Below are positions 1 through 7,944 of a stretch of 26,105 nucleotides of DNA, piece by piece. The stretch lies in contig DDJS01000139.1 in NCBI GenBank assembly GCA_002339165.1, forward strand, positions 23,088-49,192. The letters are read 5' to 3'. This DNA is from Cellvibrionales bacterium UBA2618 (GTDB taxonomy: Bacteria; Pseudomonadota; Gammaproteobacteria; Pseudomonadales; Porticoccaceae). The translations under genes and the position numbers were made by a program. The stretch's first letter is position 1; every line of letters starts with the position of its first letter. The notes below the pieces were generated by a model. That model was not told the DNA's origin. It saw only the letters and a program-made list of their open reading frames with translations, and searched no databases.

Positions 1-1386
1 TTGGCCAACTGGATGATTCCAATGATGATTGGCGCACCCGACATGGCGCTGCCACGCATGAATAACCTGAGTTTTTGGATTTTGCCCTTTGCCTTTGCGA
101 TTCTGGTGTCGACGCTATTTATGGAAGGCGGTGGGCCAAACTTTGGCTGGACTTTTTACGCGCCACTGTCCACTACCTTTGCGCCGGATTCGGTCAACTA
201 CTTTATCTTTGCAGTGCACATCATGGGCGCGTCATCGATCATGGGGTCGATTAACATTATTGCGACTATCATGAACATGCGAGCTCCGGGCATGACTTAC
301 ATGAAGATGCCGCTGTTTGTTTGGACCTGGTTGATCACGGCGTTCTTGTTGGTCGCGGTAATGCCGGTACTCGCGGGCGCGGTGACCATGATGTTGATGG
401 ACATCAATTTTGGAACCAGCTTCTTTAACGCCGCGGGCGGTGGCGATCCAGTGCTCTTTCAACACGTGTTTTGGTTCTTCGGCCACCCCGAGGTTTACAT
501 TATTATTCTGCCTGCGTTTGGCGTCGTGTCTCAGATTATCCCGACGTTCAGCCGCAAACCCTTGTTTGGCTACTCATCGATGGTTTATGCCACCGCCGCG
601 ATTGCTTTTCTATCGTTTGTAGTCTGGGCGCATCATATGTTTACTGTCGGCATGCCGATTGCAGGCGAGCTGTACTTTATGTACGCGACGATGTTGATTG
701 CGGTGCCGACTGGGGTCAAGGTATTCAACTGGATCACGACCATGTACCGCGGTGCTCTAACCTTTGAGACGCCAATGTTGTTCAGTATTGCCTTTGTGAT
801 TTTGTTCACTTTTGGCGGCTTTACTGGTTTGATGTTGTCGGTAGCAGCAGCGGATATTCAATACCATGACACCTACTTTGTGGTCGCTCACTTTCACTAT
901 GTGATGGTCGCTGGTGCGGTATTTAGCGGCACCGCGGCAGTCTACTACTGGTTGCCCAAGTGGTGCGGTAAAATGTACAACGAGACGATGGGTAAAATAC
1001 AGTTTTGGATCGCGTTCATCGCCTTTAACATTACTTTTATGCCGCAACATTTTCTCGGCCTCGCTGGAATGCCGCGACGTTATGCTGATTACGGTTTGCA
1101 GTTCGCAGATTGGAATATGGTGTCGAGCATTGGTGCCTTTATGTACGGCGGCGCGCAGCTGCTCTTTTTGTTCAATGTGGTGCGAACTATCACCCACGGG
1201 CAGCCGGTGAGCGACGCTAAAGTCTGGGAAGGTGCCGAAGGTCTAGAGTGGCTAGTGGCAACACCTGCTCCCTACCACACCTTTATTAAGCCGCCAGTAA
1301 TGTCTGTGGGCGGTGAAGGGCCCGAGTGGCGAGTCGATGCGCCGGCACCTGCCATGGCATTCAAAATGGCACCTGAAGCGGGGTAG
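1..1386 (+). CDS. ctaD: Cytochrome c oxidase subunit I, 5' partial
   Basis: This is the catalytic subunit of an aa3-type heme-copper oxidase in the inner membrane. It reduces O2 to water with electrons from cytochrome c and pumps protons. The reading frame is open at the first base of the window, so roughly the first 70-90 residues of the usual ~530 are missing and no true start is visible. Numbering from the window edge, the HPEVY motif (CuB His162 and the cross-linked Tyr) is present. So are the CuB His pair 211-212 and the HFH motif at 297-299 that ligates heme a3 and heme a. The family-typical tail with GLEW and PAPYHTF is near the end. The D-channel entry lies in the missing part and cannot be checked. 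The gene ends 8 bases before ctaG, so they are probably co-transcribed. Identification is firm; only the N-terminus is unknown. Confidence 0.97.
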   Translation: MANWMIPMMIGAPDMALPRMNNLSFWILPFAFAILVSTLFMEGGGPNFGWTFYAPLSTTFAPDSVNYFIFAVHIMGASSIMGSINIIATIMNMRAPGMTYMKMPLFVWTWLITAFLLVAVMPVLAGAVTMMLMDINFGTSFFNAAGGGDPVLFQHVFWFFGHPEVYIIILPAFGVVSQIIPTFSRKPLFGYSSMVYATAAIAFLSFVVWAHHMFTVGMPIAGELYFMYATMLIAVPTGVKVFNWITTMYRGALTFETPMLFSIAFVILFTFGGFTGLMLSVAAADIQYHDTYFVVAHFHYVMVAGAVFSGTAAVYYWLPKWCGKMYNETMGKIQFWIAFIAFNITFMPQHFLGLAGMPRRYADYGLQFADWNMVSSIGAFMYGGAQLLFLFNVVRTITHGQPVSDAKVWEGAEGLEWLVATPAPYHTFIKPPVMSVGGEGPEWRVDAPAPAMAFKMAPEAG

Positions 1387-1394
1387 CGCAGTCT

Positions 1395-1949
1395 ATGTCT
1401 GTTTCTGTACGCGACAGGGCGCTGCTCGGCAAATTGTCAGTGCTGGTGGTGTCGATGTTCGCCTTTGCGGTGTTTGTAATGCCTCCGCTATACAATTTGT
1501 TTTGCGACATATTGGGTATCGGCGGTAAGACCGGAAGCGCCTACCAAGCGGTCGACGTTGAAGTTGATACGAGTCGCAGCGTCGAGGTGCAATTTGTGGC
1601 GATGAAAAATGAGACCATGCCGTGGGATTTTTATCCAAGGGAGACTAGCGTTTCTGTTCACCCAGGCGAGTCCCGGTCGGTGATCTTTTATGCACACAAT
1701 CGCACTGGTAAGGATATGGTAGGACAGGCGATACCGAATTTAGTGCCCTTTAATGTCGCCGATTACTTTCATAAGACAGAGTGTTTTTGTTTTAATAACC
1801 AACCGTTGGCATCGGGCGAAGAGGCTGATTTGGAGCTGGTTTTCATTGTCGATCCGGATCTACCTATCAGTATCAATACCCTGACGCTTTCATATACTCT
1901 ATTTGATATCACAGATCGGTCCCGGCCGACGCTCGCCCAGGCGCAGTAG
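1395..1949 (+). CDS. ctaG: Cytochrome c oxidase assembly protein CtaG/Cox11
   Basis: Cox11/CtaG is a membrane-anchored periplasmic copper chaperone that delivers Cu(I) to the CuB site of subunit I. The 184-residue product has one N-terminal membrane segment at about residues 11-33. A beta-rich periplasmic domain follows, with the diagnostic copper-binding CFC motif (Cys130 and Cys132) inside HKTECFCFN. Length matches the family (180-200). The ATG at 1395 follows the ctaD stop by 8 bases with only a weak G-rich ribosome site, consistent with coupling to ctaD. Its position between ctaD and ctaE is the standard proteobacterial order. Confidence 0.95.
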   Translation: MSVSVRDRALLGKLSVLVVSMFAFAVFVMPPLYNLFCDILGIGGKTGSAYQAVDVEVDTSRSVEVQFVAMKNETMPWDFYPRETSVSVHPGESRSVIFYAHNRTGKDMVGQAIPNLVPFNVADYFHKTECFCFNNQPLASGEEADLELVFIVDPDLPISINTLTLSYTLFDITDRSRPTLAQAQ

Positions 1950-1986
1950 CTTATTTAACACGACGCGTATATTTTGGAGAAATCGC

Positions 1987-2964
1987 ATGTCATCAGAAGG
2001 AAATTATTACGTCCCGGAGCAGAGCAAACTGCCGATATTTTGTGCCACAGCGATGGGGCTCATGGCCTTTGGTGCTGCGAGTTGGGTTATCGAGGGGGGT
2101 GATGCCAAGATCTTTTTAGTGGGTCTGGCGCTAATGACCGTGGTGATGTACAAATGGTGGAGTCTGGTCATCGACGAAAACATGCAGGGCTTGGTCAGTC
2201 CACAATTAAAACACTCCTATGTGTTGGGCATGCTCTGGTTTATCTTCTCCGAAGTGATGTTTTTTGCGGCGTTTTTTGGTGCGCTGTTCTACGTGCGGGT
2301 GTTGGTTAATGCATGGATCGGTGGTGAGGCGGCGGTGGCGTTATTCGATAGCACCCCAACAGCGGCGGCGGCGGCTAACAACGAAATACTGTGGCCGGGA
2401 TACGAGCGGCAATGGCCCGTTATGCAAACACCCGATCAGGCAGTTAACGGCGACAGCGCAATGTTTAAAGGCCCAGATCGAAGCATGAGTTTGCCGCTTT
2501 GGGAATACCCTGTCAGCCAATGGTTGTCAAAGCTGTATACCTTATTACCCTGGTTGCCGCTATGGAATACGGTAATTCTGCTGACCTCAAGCTTTACTGT
2601 GCACCTCGCGCACACTGGACTTAAAGAGGGTAAGCGCGATGTCTTTTTGCGCTATCTCGGTATCACTGTAATGCTCGGATTCTTGTTCTTGTGCTTGCAG
2701 GTGGCTGAATATTACGAGGCTTATGCGCACTATGGACTGACGCTCAAGTCTGGGATATACGGAACCACCTTCTTTATGCTCACGGGTTTTCACGGCGCTC
2801 ACGTGACTCTGGGTACGGCGATGCTATTGATCCAATTTATTCGCGGCTTAAAGGGGCAGTTTAGCAGTGATGATCACTTTGGTTTTGAGGCGGCTTCGTG
2901 GTATTGGCACTTTGTCGATGTGGTTTGGCTGGGCTTGTTCTTGGTGGTCTACATATTCGGATAG
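1987..2964 (+). CDS. ctaE: Cytochrome c oxidase subunit III
   Basis: Subunit III of the aa3 oxidase is a seven-helix membrane protein that stabilises the active site and proton uptake. The 325-residue product has the family signatures GFHGAHV and WYWHFVDVVWL near the C-terminus. A long hydrophilic loop (about residues 110-185) follows the third helix, with the LWPG...WP pattern common in gammaproteobacterial subunits III. I chose ATG 1987 because TTGGAGAA sits about 8 bases upstream and the protein then begins with the usual short polar N-terminus; the frame remains open upstream to 1903. It lies 37 bases after ctaG. The next gene on this strand is SURF1, with a reverse-strand gene between. 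Confidence 0.95.
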   Translation: MSSEGNYYVPEQSKLPIFCATAMGLMAFGAASWVIEGGDAKIFLVGLALMTVVMYKWWSLVIDENMQGLVSPQLKHSYVLGMLWFIFSEVMFFAAFFGALFYVRVLVNAWIGGEAAVALFDSTPTAAAAANNEILWPGYERQWPVMQTPDQAVNGDSAMFKGPDRSMSLPLWEYPVSQWLSKLYTLLPWLPLWNTVILLTSSFTVHLAHTGLKEGKRDVFLRYLGITVMLGFLFLCLQVAEYYEAYAHYGLTLKSGIYGTTFFMLTGFHGAHVTLGTAMLLIQFIRGLKGQFSSDDHFGFEAASWYWHFVDVVWLGLFLVVYIFG

Positions 2965-3073
2965 CTGCGCCGGTCTACTCGAACGTGGTTCGTCGCCCAT
3001 AGCGGCGGTGAAGCCGAGTTAAGCTCTGGACAGTGAGTGCTTTTCTGCTTGCGGGGGAGGGTTTCGGGCAGAC

Positions 3074-3361
3074 CTACTTATCGCTCTCTTCGATTTCTAT
3101 GTTGTTGTCGAGTTTGGGGTTAGCCGGTGAAGCCATGCTTGGATGCATACCCCGGTCCCAAGGTGCCTGACTCTTTATTTGGCCGGTATAGGCGCCGTAT
3201 ATAATGGTTGATATCAGTAAAGCGGCGAGGCCAATCCGAATTCCCAGCGCTCGCAGTAGTCGCTTTTTGGGGTCACCAAGGTCTTTGACGAGAAAGTTCA
3301 GCCCGCTAAATAGGCTCGCCACAACGGCTATAAAAAGTAAAACGATGATGCCCTTTAACAT
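3074..3361 (-). CDS. DUF2909 twin-transmembrane protein
   Basis: A 95-residue protein with two membrane helices (about residues 3-22 and 40-60) separated by a short basic loop, LVKDLGDPKKR. The second helix is preceded by RALGIRIGLAAL. This pattern matches the DUF2909 family that accompanies cytochrome oxidase clusters in Pseudomonas-like bacteria. No biochemical role is known to me; a role in oxidase assembly is inferred from position only. The polar tail rich in Asn/Glu is not conserved. I chose the ATG ending at 3361 rather than an upstream one (3421) because the extra residues would be polar, would overlap the start of SURF1, and the AGAGG upstream of 3361 suits it. The gene is convergent with ctaE and divergent from SURF1. 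Confidence 0.8.
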   Translation of the reverse strand: MLKGIIVLLFIAVVASLFSGLNFLVKDLGDPKKRLLRALGIRIGLAALLISTIIYGAYTGQIKSQAPWDRGMHPSMASPANPKLDNNIEIEESDK

Positions 3362-3384
3362 GTTAACTCTTACCTCTGCGTTGA

Positions 3385-3422
3385 ATTGGGGATTTAAACA
3401 CATATGAGTGCGAATCCCCAAT
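3385..3422. repeat. Perfect 10-bp inverted repeat around SURF1 start codon
   Basis: The arms ATTGGGGATT (3385-3394) and AATCCCCAAT (3413-3422) are exact reverse complements. The 18-base loop holds the SURF1 ATG (3404-3406). The left arm contains the only G-rich ribosome-site candidate (GGGGA, 3388-3392), and the right arm is coding sequence. In mRNA this would form a hairpin over the translation start. As DNA it could instead be a dyad operator between the divergent DUF2909 and SURF1 genes. The symmetry is seen directly; either function is inference. Confidence 0.6.
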
Positions 3423-4168
3423 CATCCACCGAGAAGTTTTGTTGGCAGCCGAATGCGAAAATTGCCGCAACAGTTGCGCTGTTATTGCCGCTTTTGATTG
3501 CGTTGGGTTTTTGGCAATTGTCTCGAGCCGACGAAAAGCGCGATATCGTCGCTCGCTTTGATCGTAACCAGCAATCCGCCCCAGCGCTTGTTAACGATCT
3601 ATCTGGTACCGAGGATATGCAGTACAGGTCGGCTTGGTTGCGCGGCGCGCTAGACCCAGAGAGGCGGATTTTCTTGGACAATCGGGTGCGTCATAGTCGT
3701 CCCGGTTACGAAGTGTTAGAGGCTTTAACCGTTGAGCCGAGTGGCTTGCGGGTATTGATAAATCGCGGTTGGGTGCCAGCGCCGCTGGATCGCAACAAAC
3801 TACCTAGCGTTGCGCCGGTGGACGGCAGTTCGCAGTTTAGAGGGTTCTTATACCGTAATTTACCTGGCAGCTTTATCCTCGATGACGGTATTTCTGCCTT
3901 CCCATCCTGGCCAGCTCGGTTGGGGTGGGTTTCGGTGGAGCGGGCGAGCGAGCTGTTTGGGCAACCTTTTTATGCCTACCAGTTGCGATTGGACCGGGAT
4001 TCTCCGGGCGCGCTGCAAACTGGGTGGCCCACGGTCGCGGTGCAGCCCGAAAAACACACCGCCTATGCGGTGCAGTGGTTTACTATGGCGGCGGTGTTGG
4101 TGATCATGGCAATCTCGGCCATGTCAAATCTTACTAGCTGGTTATCAGCGTTGATGCGGAGAGTGTAA
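3404..4168 (+). CDS. SURF1-family cytochrome oxidase assembly protein
   Basis: SURF1/Shy1 proteins bind heme A and help insert it into subunit I of aa3 oxidases. The 254-residue product has the expected two-helix layout: an N-terminal membrane helix at about residues 19-38 followed directly by LGFWQLSRADEK, a large periplasmic domain with LDNR, PGYEVL and LINRGWVP, and a C-terminal helix preceded by KHTAYAVQWF. All are hallmarks of the family. The start lies inside a perfect inverted repeat (see the separate entry). The stop is one base before the next ATG at 4170, indicating tight coupling with the CxxxC protein. Its retention implies that the oxidase uses heme A, although heme A synthase is not in this cluster. 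Confidence 0.95.
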   Translation: MSANPQSSTEKFCWQPNAKIAATVALLLPLLIALGFWQLSRADEKRDIVARFDRNQQSAPALVNDLSGTEDMQYRSAWLRGALDPERRIFLDNRVRHSRPGYEVLEALTVEPSGLRVLINRGWVPAPLDRNKLPSVAPVDGSSQFRGFLYRNLPGSFILDDGISAFPSWPARLGWVSVERASELFGQPFYAYQLRLDRDSPGALQTGWPTVAVQPEKHTAYAVQWFTMAAVLVIMAISAMSNLTSWLSALMRRV

Positions 4169-4169
4169 A

Positions 4170-4787
4170 ATGAATGACGATATCCCGGTGACCAAGACTC
4201 AGAGAGCCTTTCAGTATCAAATATGGTTGATGATGGCGATTGTTTTCGGGGTTATCCTCGCAGGTTTCTTGCTGGTGCCGACTAACGAAGAATCGCGTCA
4301 GCGGATGATCGACTTGTTTGGCACCACTAATCAGGGCGCGTTGGTCAAGCCTGCGTTAGATCTGACACCGGTTCTGCCCGCAGTAAACAGCGGTTCTGCA
4401 CCCAAGTGGACGGTATTAGTGATCGGCGGCAATGGTTGCGATACTGGCTGTCAAGACGTATTGCGCGACACCAAAAATGTCCATATGTTACTCGGCAAGT
4501 ACACTGGTCGGATGCAACGAATTTACCTGCCGGATAGCGAAACAGTGGATGCCGAAGCAATCACTTCGTTGCAAGCGGCGCACCCATTTTTGCAAATAAT
4601 ACCGATTGACGTCGCTCGCCTGCAGGTACTTCTTGCTGAGAGCTCGGCGGCGTGGGATATGCAAGATACCCGTTACCTGGTGCTGACGCCGGACAATTTG
4701 GCGATTTTGTTTTATAGTGAGGACGACGATGCGGGTGGTTTGCTCGAGGATTTAAAGCACTTGTTAAAGTACTCGCCCGACCGATGA
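4170..4787 (+). CDS. Membrane-anchored CxxxC protein of the cox cluster
   Basis: A 205-residue protein with one N-terminal membrane helix (about residues 15-38) and a predicted periplasmic domain. Cys90 and Cys94 form GCDTGC, a CxxxC pair as in SCO-type thioredoxin-fold copper chaperones. It sits at the end of a predicted beta strand (KWTVLVIGG), as in that fold. The later SCO histidine is not evident, so this is at most a distant relative. Pseudomonas carries an uncharacterised membrane protein at the same place between SURF1 and COX15. A thiol or copper role in oxidase maturation is inferred from the motif and neighbours. It starts 1 base after the SURF1 stop, and its TGA overlaps an ATG at 4784. 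Confidence 0.75.
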   Translation: MNDDIPVTKTQRAFQYQIWLMMAIVFGVILAGFLLVPTNEESRQRMIDLFGTTNQGALVKPALDLTPVLPAVNSGSAPKWTVLVIGGNGCDTGCQDVLRDTKNVHMLLGKYTGRMQRIYLPDSETVDAEAITSLQAAHPFLQIIPIDVARLQVLLAESSAAWDMQDTRYLVLTPDNLAILFYSEDDDAGGLLEDLKHLLKYSPDR

Positions 4788-4826
4788 ATATGAACTACGC
4801 GCCGCCGCGTCCGCTGAGAGGCACTT

Positions 4827-5738
4827 ATGAACCCCCAAGCTGATTTCGATATTCTGCCGGCGACTTGGCGAGATTATTTAGAACTTTGTAAGCCCAATGT
4901 CGTCGCTTTGATGATCTTGACCTCGCTGATTGGTATGTTTCTGGCCACCGATCAAATGGTGCCGGTGGATGTATTACTGCTGGGCAATCTGGGCATTGCT
5001 ATGAGCGCGGCGTCGGCCGCTACGGTCAATCATATCGTCGATCAACATGTCGATGAAAAGATGGCGCGAACTGCCAACCGACCCATCGCCACGGGGCGTA
5101 TCGAGTCTCGGCAAGCGATAGTATTCGCCACTGTCACCGGCCTTGTTGGGCTGTGGATACTGATGGTATTCATCAACCCGCTTACCGCCTGGTTGACGTT
5201 GGGGTCGCTGGTGGGTTATGCCTTTATCTACACTATGTATCTGAAGCGCGCTACGCCACAAAATATCGTTATCGGTGGTTTGGCGGGTGCCGCACCGCCG
5301 CTATTGGGTTGGACGGCCGTCACCGGTGAAGTTCACCACAATGCCCTGTTACTGGTATTGATTATTTTTGCGTGGACGCCGCCGCATTTTTGGGCTCTGG
5401 CGTTACATCGCAAAGAGGAGTACGCCAATGCCAAAATACCTATGCTTCCTGTGACCCATGGAGAGCGGTACACCAAGATCAATATTTTGTTGTACACGGT
5501 GATCTTGCTATTGGTCAGTGTTATGCCCTACTTAACCGGTATGCTCGGGTGGCTTTACCTCTTTGGCGCACTGGTTTTAGGCGCAGGGTTTATATTTTGG
5601 TCGATTGTCATGTTGCGCAGCGACGGGGGCAATTCGGGGATGCAGACCTTTAACTATTCGATCCTTTATTTGATGGCACTGTTTTGCATTATGCTGTTGG
5701 ATCACTATTTTATTGTAAAAACGTACCCATTTACCTGA
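4827..5738 (+). CDS. cyoE: Protoheme IX farnesyltransferase (heme O synthase)
   Basis: CyoE/CtaB is an inner-membrane UbiA-family prenyltransferase that attaches a farnesyl group to heme B, giving heme O, the precursor of heme A. The 303-residue product has the prenyl-diphosphate/Mg-binding motif NHIVDQHVDEKM, followed by RTANRP. A second acidic/aromatic region, WTPPHFWALA and RKEEYANAKIPMLPV, and about eight or nine hydrophobic helices complete the family picture. GAGAGG (4816-4821) lies 5 bases before the ATG. The gene precedes SCO1 by 18 bases. The adjacent heme O to heme A enzyme (CtaA/COX15) expected upstream is absent. Confidence 0.96.
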   Translation: MNPQADFDILPATWRDYLELCKPNVVALMILTSLIGMFLATDQMVPVDVLLLGNLGIAMSAASAATVNHIVDQHVDEKMARTANRPIATGRIESRQAIVFATVTGLVGLWILMVFINPLTAWLTLGSLVGYAFIYTMYLKRATPQNIVIGGLAGAAPPLLGWTAVTGEVHHNALLLVLIIFAWTPPHFWALALHRKEEYANAKIPMLPVTHGERYTKINILLYTVILLLVSVMPYLTGMLGWLYLFGALVLGAGFIFWSIVMLRSDGGNSGMQTFNYSILYLMALFCIMLLDHYFIVKTYPFT

Positions 5739-5756
5739 ACTTAGAGATTGTTATCT

Positions 5757-6401
5757 ATGGCTGATCAACAGCGCGCTATCCGCAATACCATTATTTGTAT
5801 CATCGTATTTATGGCGCTGGTGATCTGCGGCTTCATTTGGCGCATGAGCCAACCGGTGATCATGTCGAAGCAAGAATTACAGGTTAATGGCGCGGTATTG
5901 CTCAACACCCCGAGGATTTTTAGCGACTTCGAGTTGCGCGATCATCGTGACCAGCCGTTCACAGCTGAGCAATTGCGCGGTCAGTGGAGTATTCTTTTCT
6001 TTGCGTTTAGCCACTGCCCAGATATCTGCCCAACGACCTTGTCTACGCTCAACGATATGTACAGTAAATTGAGTGTCAACGAACAGGCGAAGCTACAGAT
6101 AGTGATGGTTTCACTGGATGCAGAGCGCGATAGCGTGGAAAAATTAGCCGATTATATGCCTTACTTTAACGCCGACTTTATCGGTGTCACGGGCAATCAA
6201 CACTTTGTTCGCCGGATGGCAGGTGAACTCAATATTGCCTACAATCGCGTGCCCTTGGAGGGCGACAACTACACCATCGACCACAGTACTCAATTACTGT
6301 TGATCAATCCTAAAGGCGACTATCACGCCTTTTTTAAAGCACCCCATAGCGAGATTATGTTGCGCCAAACTTGGCGTTCAATCGACGCAATATTCGATTA
6401 G
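5757..6401 (+). CDS. SCO1/SenC-family copper chaperone
   Basis: SCO proteins are membrane-tethered periplasmic thioredoxin-fold proteins that bind copper and metallate the CuA centre of oxidase subunit II. The 214-residue product has one N-terminal helix (about residues 12-28). The copper motif is HCPDIC, with Cys87 and Cys91, and the distant ligand is His176 in DHSTQ. These are the three classical Cu ligands. I preferred ATG 5757 to an in-frame TTG at 5748 because AGAGA (5743-5747) is well spaced from the ATG. It ends the oxidase cluster and is convergent with znuB, with 15 bases between the stops and no clear terminator. Confidence 0.95.
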   Translation: MADQQRAIRNTIICIIVFMALVICGFIWRMSQPVIMSKQELQVNGAVLLNTPRIFSDFELRDHRDQPFTAEQLRGQWSILFFAFSHCPDICPTTLSTLNDMYSKLSVNEQAKLQIVMVSLDAERDSVEKLADYMPYFNADFIGVTGNQHFVRRMAGELNIAYNRVPLEGDNYTIDHSTQLLLINPKGDYHAFFKAPHSEIMLRQTWRSIDAIFD

Positions 6402-6416
6402 TCGGATTTACAGCGC

Positions 6417-7202
6417 TTAAGCTGGCCCTTTTTTGAGGCTGCTAAAGACAAATAGTAGCGCCGCGCAAACTACGATCGAGGGCCCCGCTGGGGTATCCAA
6501 TTGCCACGACATAGCAAGCCCTAAAATGACCGTTAACATAGCGATTAAACTGGCAACTAAAGCCATTTGTTCCGGCGTGTGACTGATCGCCCGCGCCGTC
6601 GCGGCGGGGATGATGAGTAGCGCGGTAATCAGCAGAACGCCGACGACTTTCATTGCTATGGCGATGACCAGCGCAGTCATTATCATCAGAGCGGTGCGCA
6701 CCGCAACTACCTTGGTGCCCTCTACAGCGGCTAATTCTGCGTTGACGGTAATATTGAGTAGCGGCTTCCAAAGCACCATGAGTACGAGTAATACCAAGCT
6801 GGAAACCGCGTAAATTAGATAGACATCGGCGTCTGTCACAGCCAAAATATCGCCAAACAGCAGCGACATAAGATCCACCCTGACACCCTCTAAAAACGAC
6901 ATCACTACTAGACCCGTGGCGAGCGCGGAATGGGATAAAATTCCCAATAGCGTATCCACCGAGAGATTGGCACGGCCTTCGAGTGCACCCATAGCGGTGG
7001 CAATCAACAGTGGTACCACGGCCACGGCCAGGTTGAGGTTCAAGTCCAAAAGGATGCCCAAAGCCACGCCTAATAGTGCCGAGTGCGCGAGCGTATCGCC
7101 AAAGTAGGACATCCGCCGCCAGACCACAAAACAGCCCAATGGCCCCGCCACTGCAGCTACCCCCAGGCCCGCCAACAGCGCATAGAGAATAAAATCAGTC
7201 AT
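6417..7202 (-). CDS. znuB: Zinc ABC transporter permease ZnuB
   Basis: Membrane permease of the high-affinity zinc importer ZnuABC. The 261-residue protein has at least seven hydrophobic segments and the family sequences GPLGCFVVWRRMSYFGDTLA near the N-terminus and LLIIPAATARA near the C-terminus. The frame extends upstream to 7295, but the ATG at 7202 gives the usual MTDF-type start. The upstream extension would lie almost wholly within znuC. From 7202 the gene overlaps the end of znuC by 8 bases, the typical translational coupling of znuCB. Confidence 0.93.
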   Translation of the reverse strand: MTDFILYALLAGLGVAAVAGPLGCFVVWRRMSYFGDTLAHSALLGVALGILLDLNLNLAVAVVPLLIATAMGALEGRANLSVDTLLGILSHSALATGLVVMSFLEGVRVDLMSLLFGDILAVTDADVYLIYAVSSLVLLVLMVLWKPLLNITVNAELAAVEGTKVVAVRTALMIMTALVIAIAMKVVGVLLITALLIIPAATARAISHTPEQMALVASLIAMLTVILGLAMSWQLDTPAGPSIVVCAALLFVFSSLKKGPA

Positions 7203-7944
7203 GCTGGCAGCTGCCGTGTGCAGCGTCGATAACATCGCCTTGCAAGTTGTGATGATGATCGTGCGCATGGGTATAGAGCGCCGTAGTGCGACCAAAAATA
7301 TCCAGATAAGCAGGGTCTTGAGTGACTTGTGCGGGTAGGCCGGAACAGCAGATATGTTTGTTTAAGCAGATCACTCGATCGGTTGCGGACATTACCAGAT
7401 GTAGATCGTGAGAGACCATTAAAACACCGCAGTTTAGGGTTTTGCTCAAGGCTGCGATGGTATTGTAAAGCGCGTTTTGCCCGTTGACATCGACACCCTG
7501 TACTGGTTCGTCGAGAATTAAAAAATTGGGTTTGCGCAACACCGCTCGAGCCAGCAGTGCGCGTTGCATTTCGCCGCCGCTTAGATGCTGCACTGGGGTT
7601 TCAGCTGCATGGTATATTTCCGCCATCTCTAGCGCGGCGCGGCACTCTCGGCGTGTTGCCTGTGCCAAGCCCAAAAATCGCAGCGTGGTCAGAGGTAGAG
7701 TCGGATCAATGGTGATCTTTTGTGGCATATATCCGAGGCGTAAGTCCGATGAGCACAACCGCTGGCCAGAATCGGCCTTTAGGAGTCCGAGCACGATGCG
7801 AACCAAGGTGGATTTCCCCGCGCCGTTGGGGCCAATCAGAGTGGTTATTTCACCCTGTTGCAGGCGCATCGAAATACGCTCGAGTACGCTCTGTCCTTTA
7901 AACGACTGGCAGACGTCGAGCAGTTCGATACTTTGTTTAGACAT
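7195..7944 (-). CDS. znuC: Zinc ABC transporter ATP-binding protein ZnuC
   Basis: ATPase subunit of the ZnuABC zinc importer, 249 residues. Walker A GPNGAGKST is at 38-46, the ABC signature LSGGE at 121-125, Walker B FLILDE ends at Glu146, and the H-loop His is 179. The C-terminus has a His cluster (HAHDHHH), common in ZnuC and plausibly metal-binding. The gene overlaps znuB by 8 bases downstream. Upstream it overlaps the end of the broken zur frame by 8 bases (7937-7944), so zur-znuC-znuB was probably one coupled operon, as in Pseudomonas. Confidence 0.95.
   Translation of the reverse strand: MSKQSIELLDVCQSFKGQSVLERISMRLQQGEITTLIGPNGAGKSTLVRIVLGLLKADSGQRLCSSDLRLGYMPQKITIDPTLPLTTLRFLGLAQATRRECRAALEMAEIYHAAETPVQHLSGGEMQRALLARAVLRKPNFLILDEPVQGVDVNGQNALYNTIAALSKTLNCGVLMVSHDLHLVMSATDRVICLNKHICCSGLPAQVTQDPAYLDIFGRTTALYTHAHDHHHNLQGDVIDAAHGSCQHD

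Noticed and set aside
2965..3073. Terminator between convergent ctaE and the DUF2909 gene
   Set aside because: I could not find a stable stem followed by a T tract on either strand.
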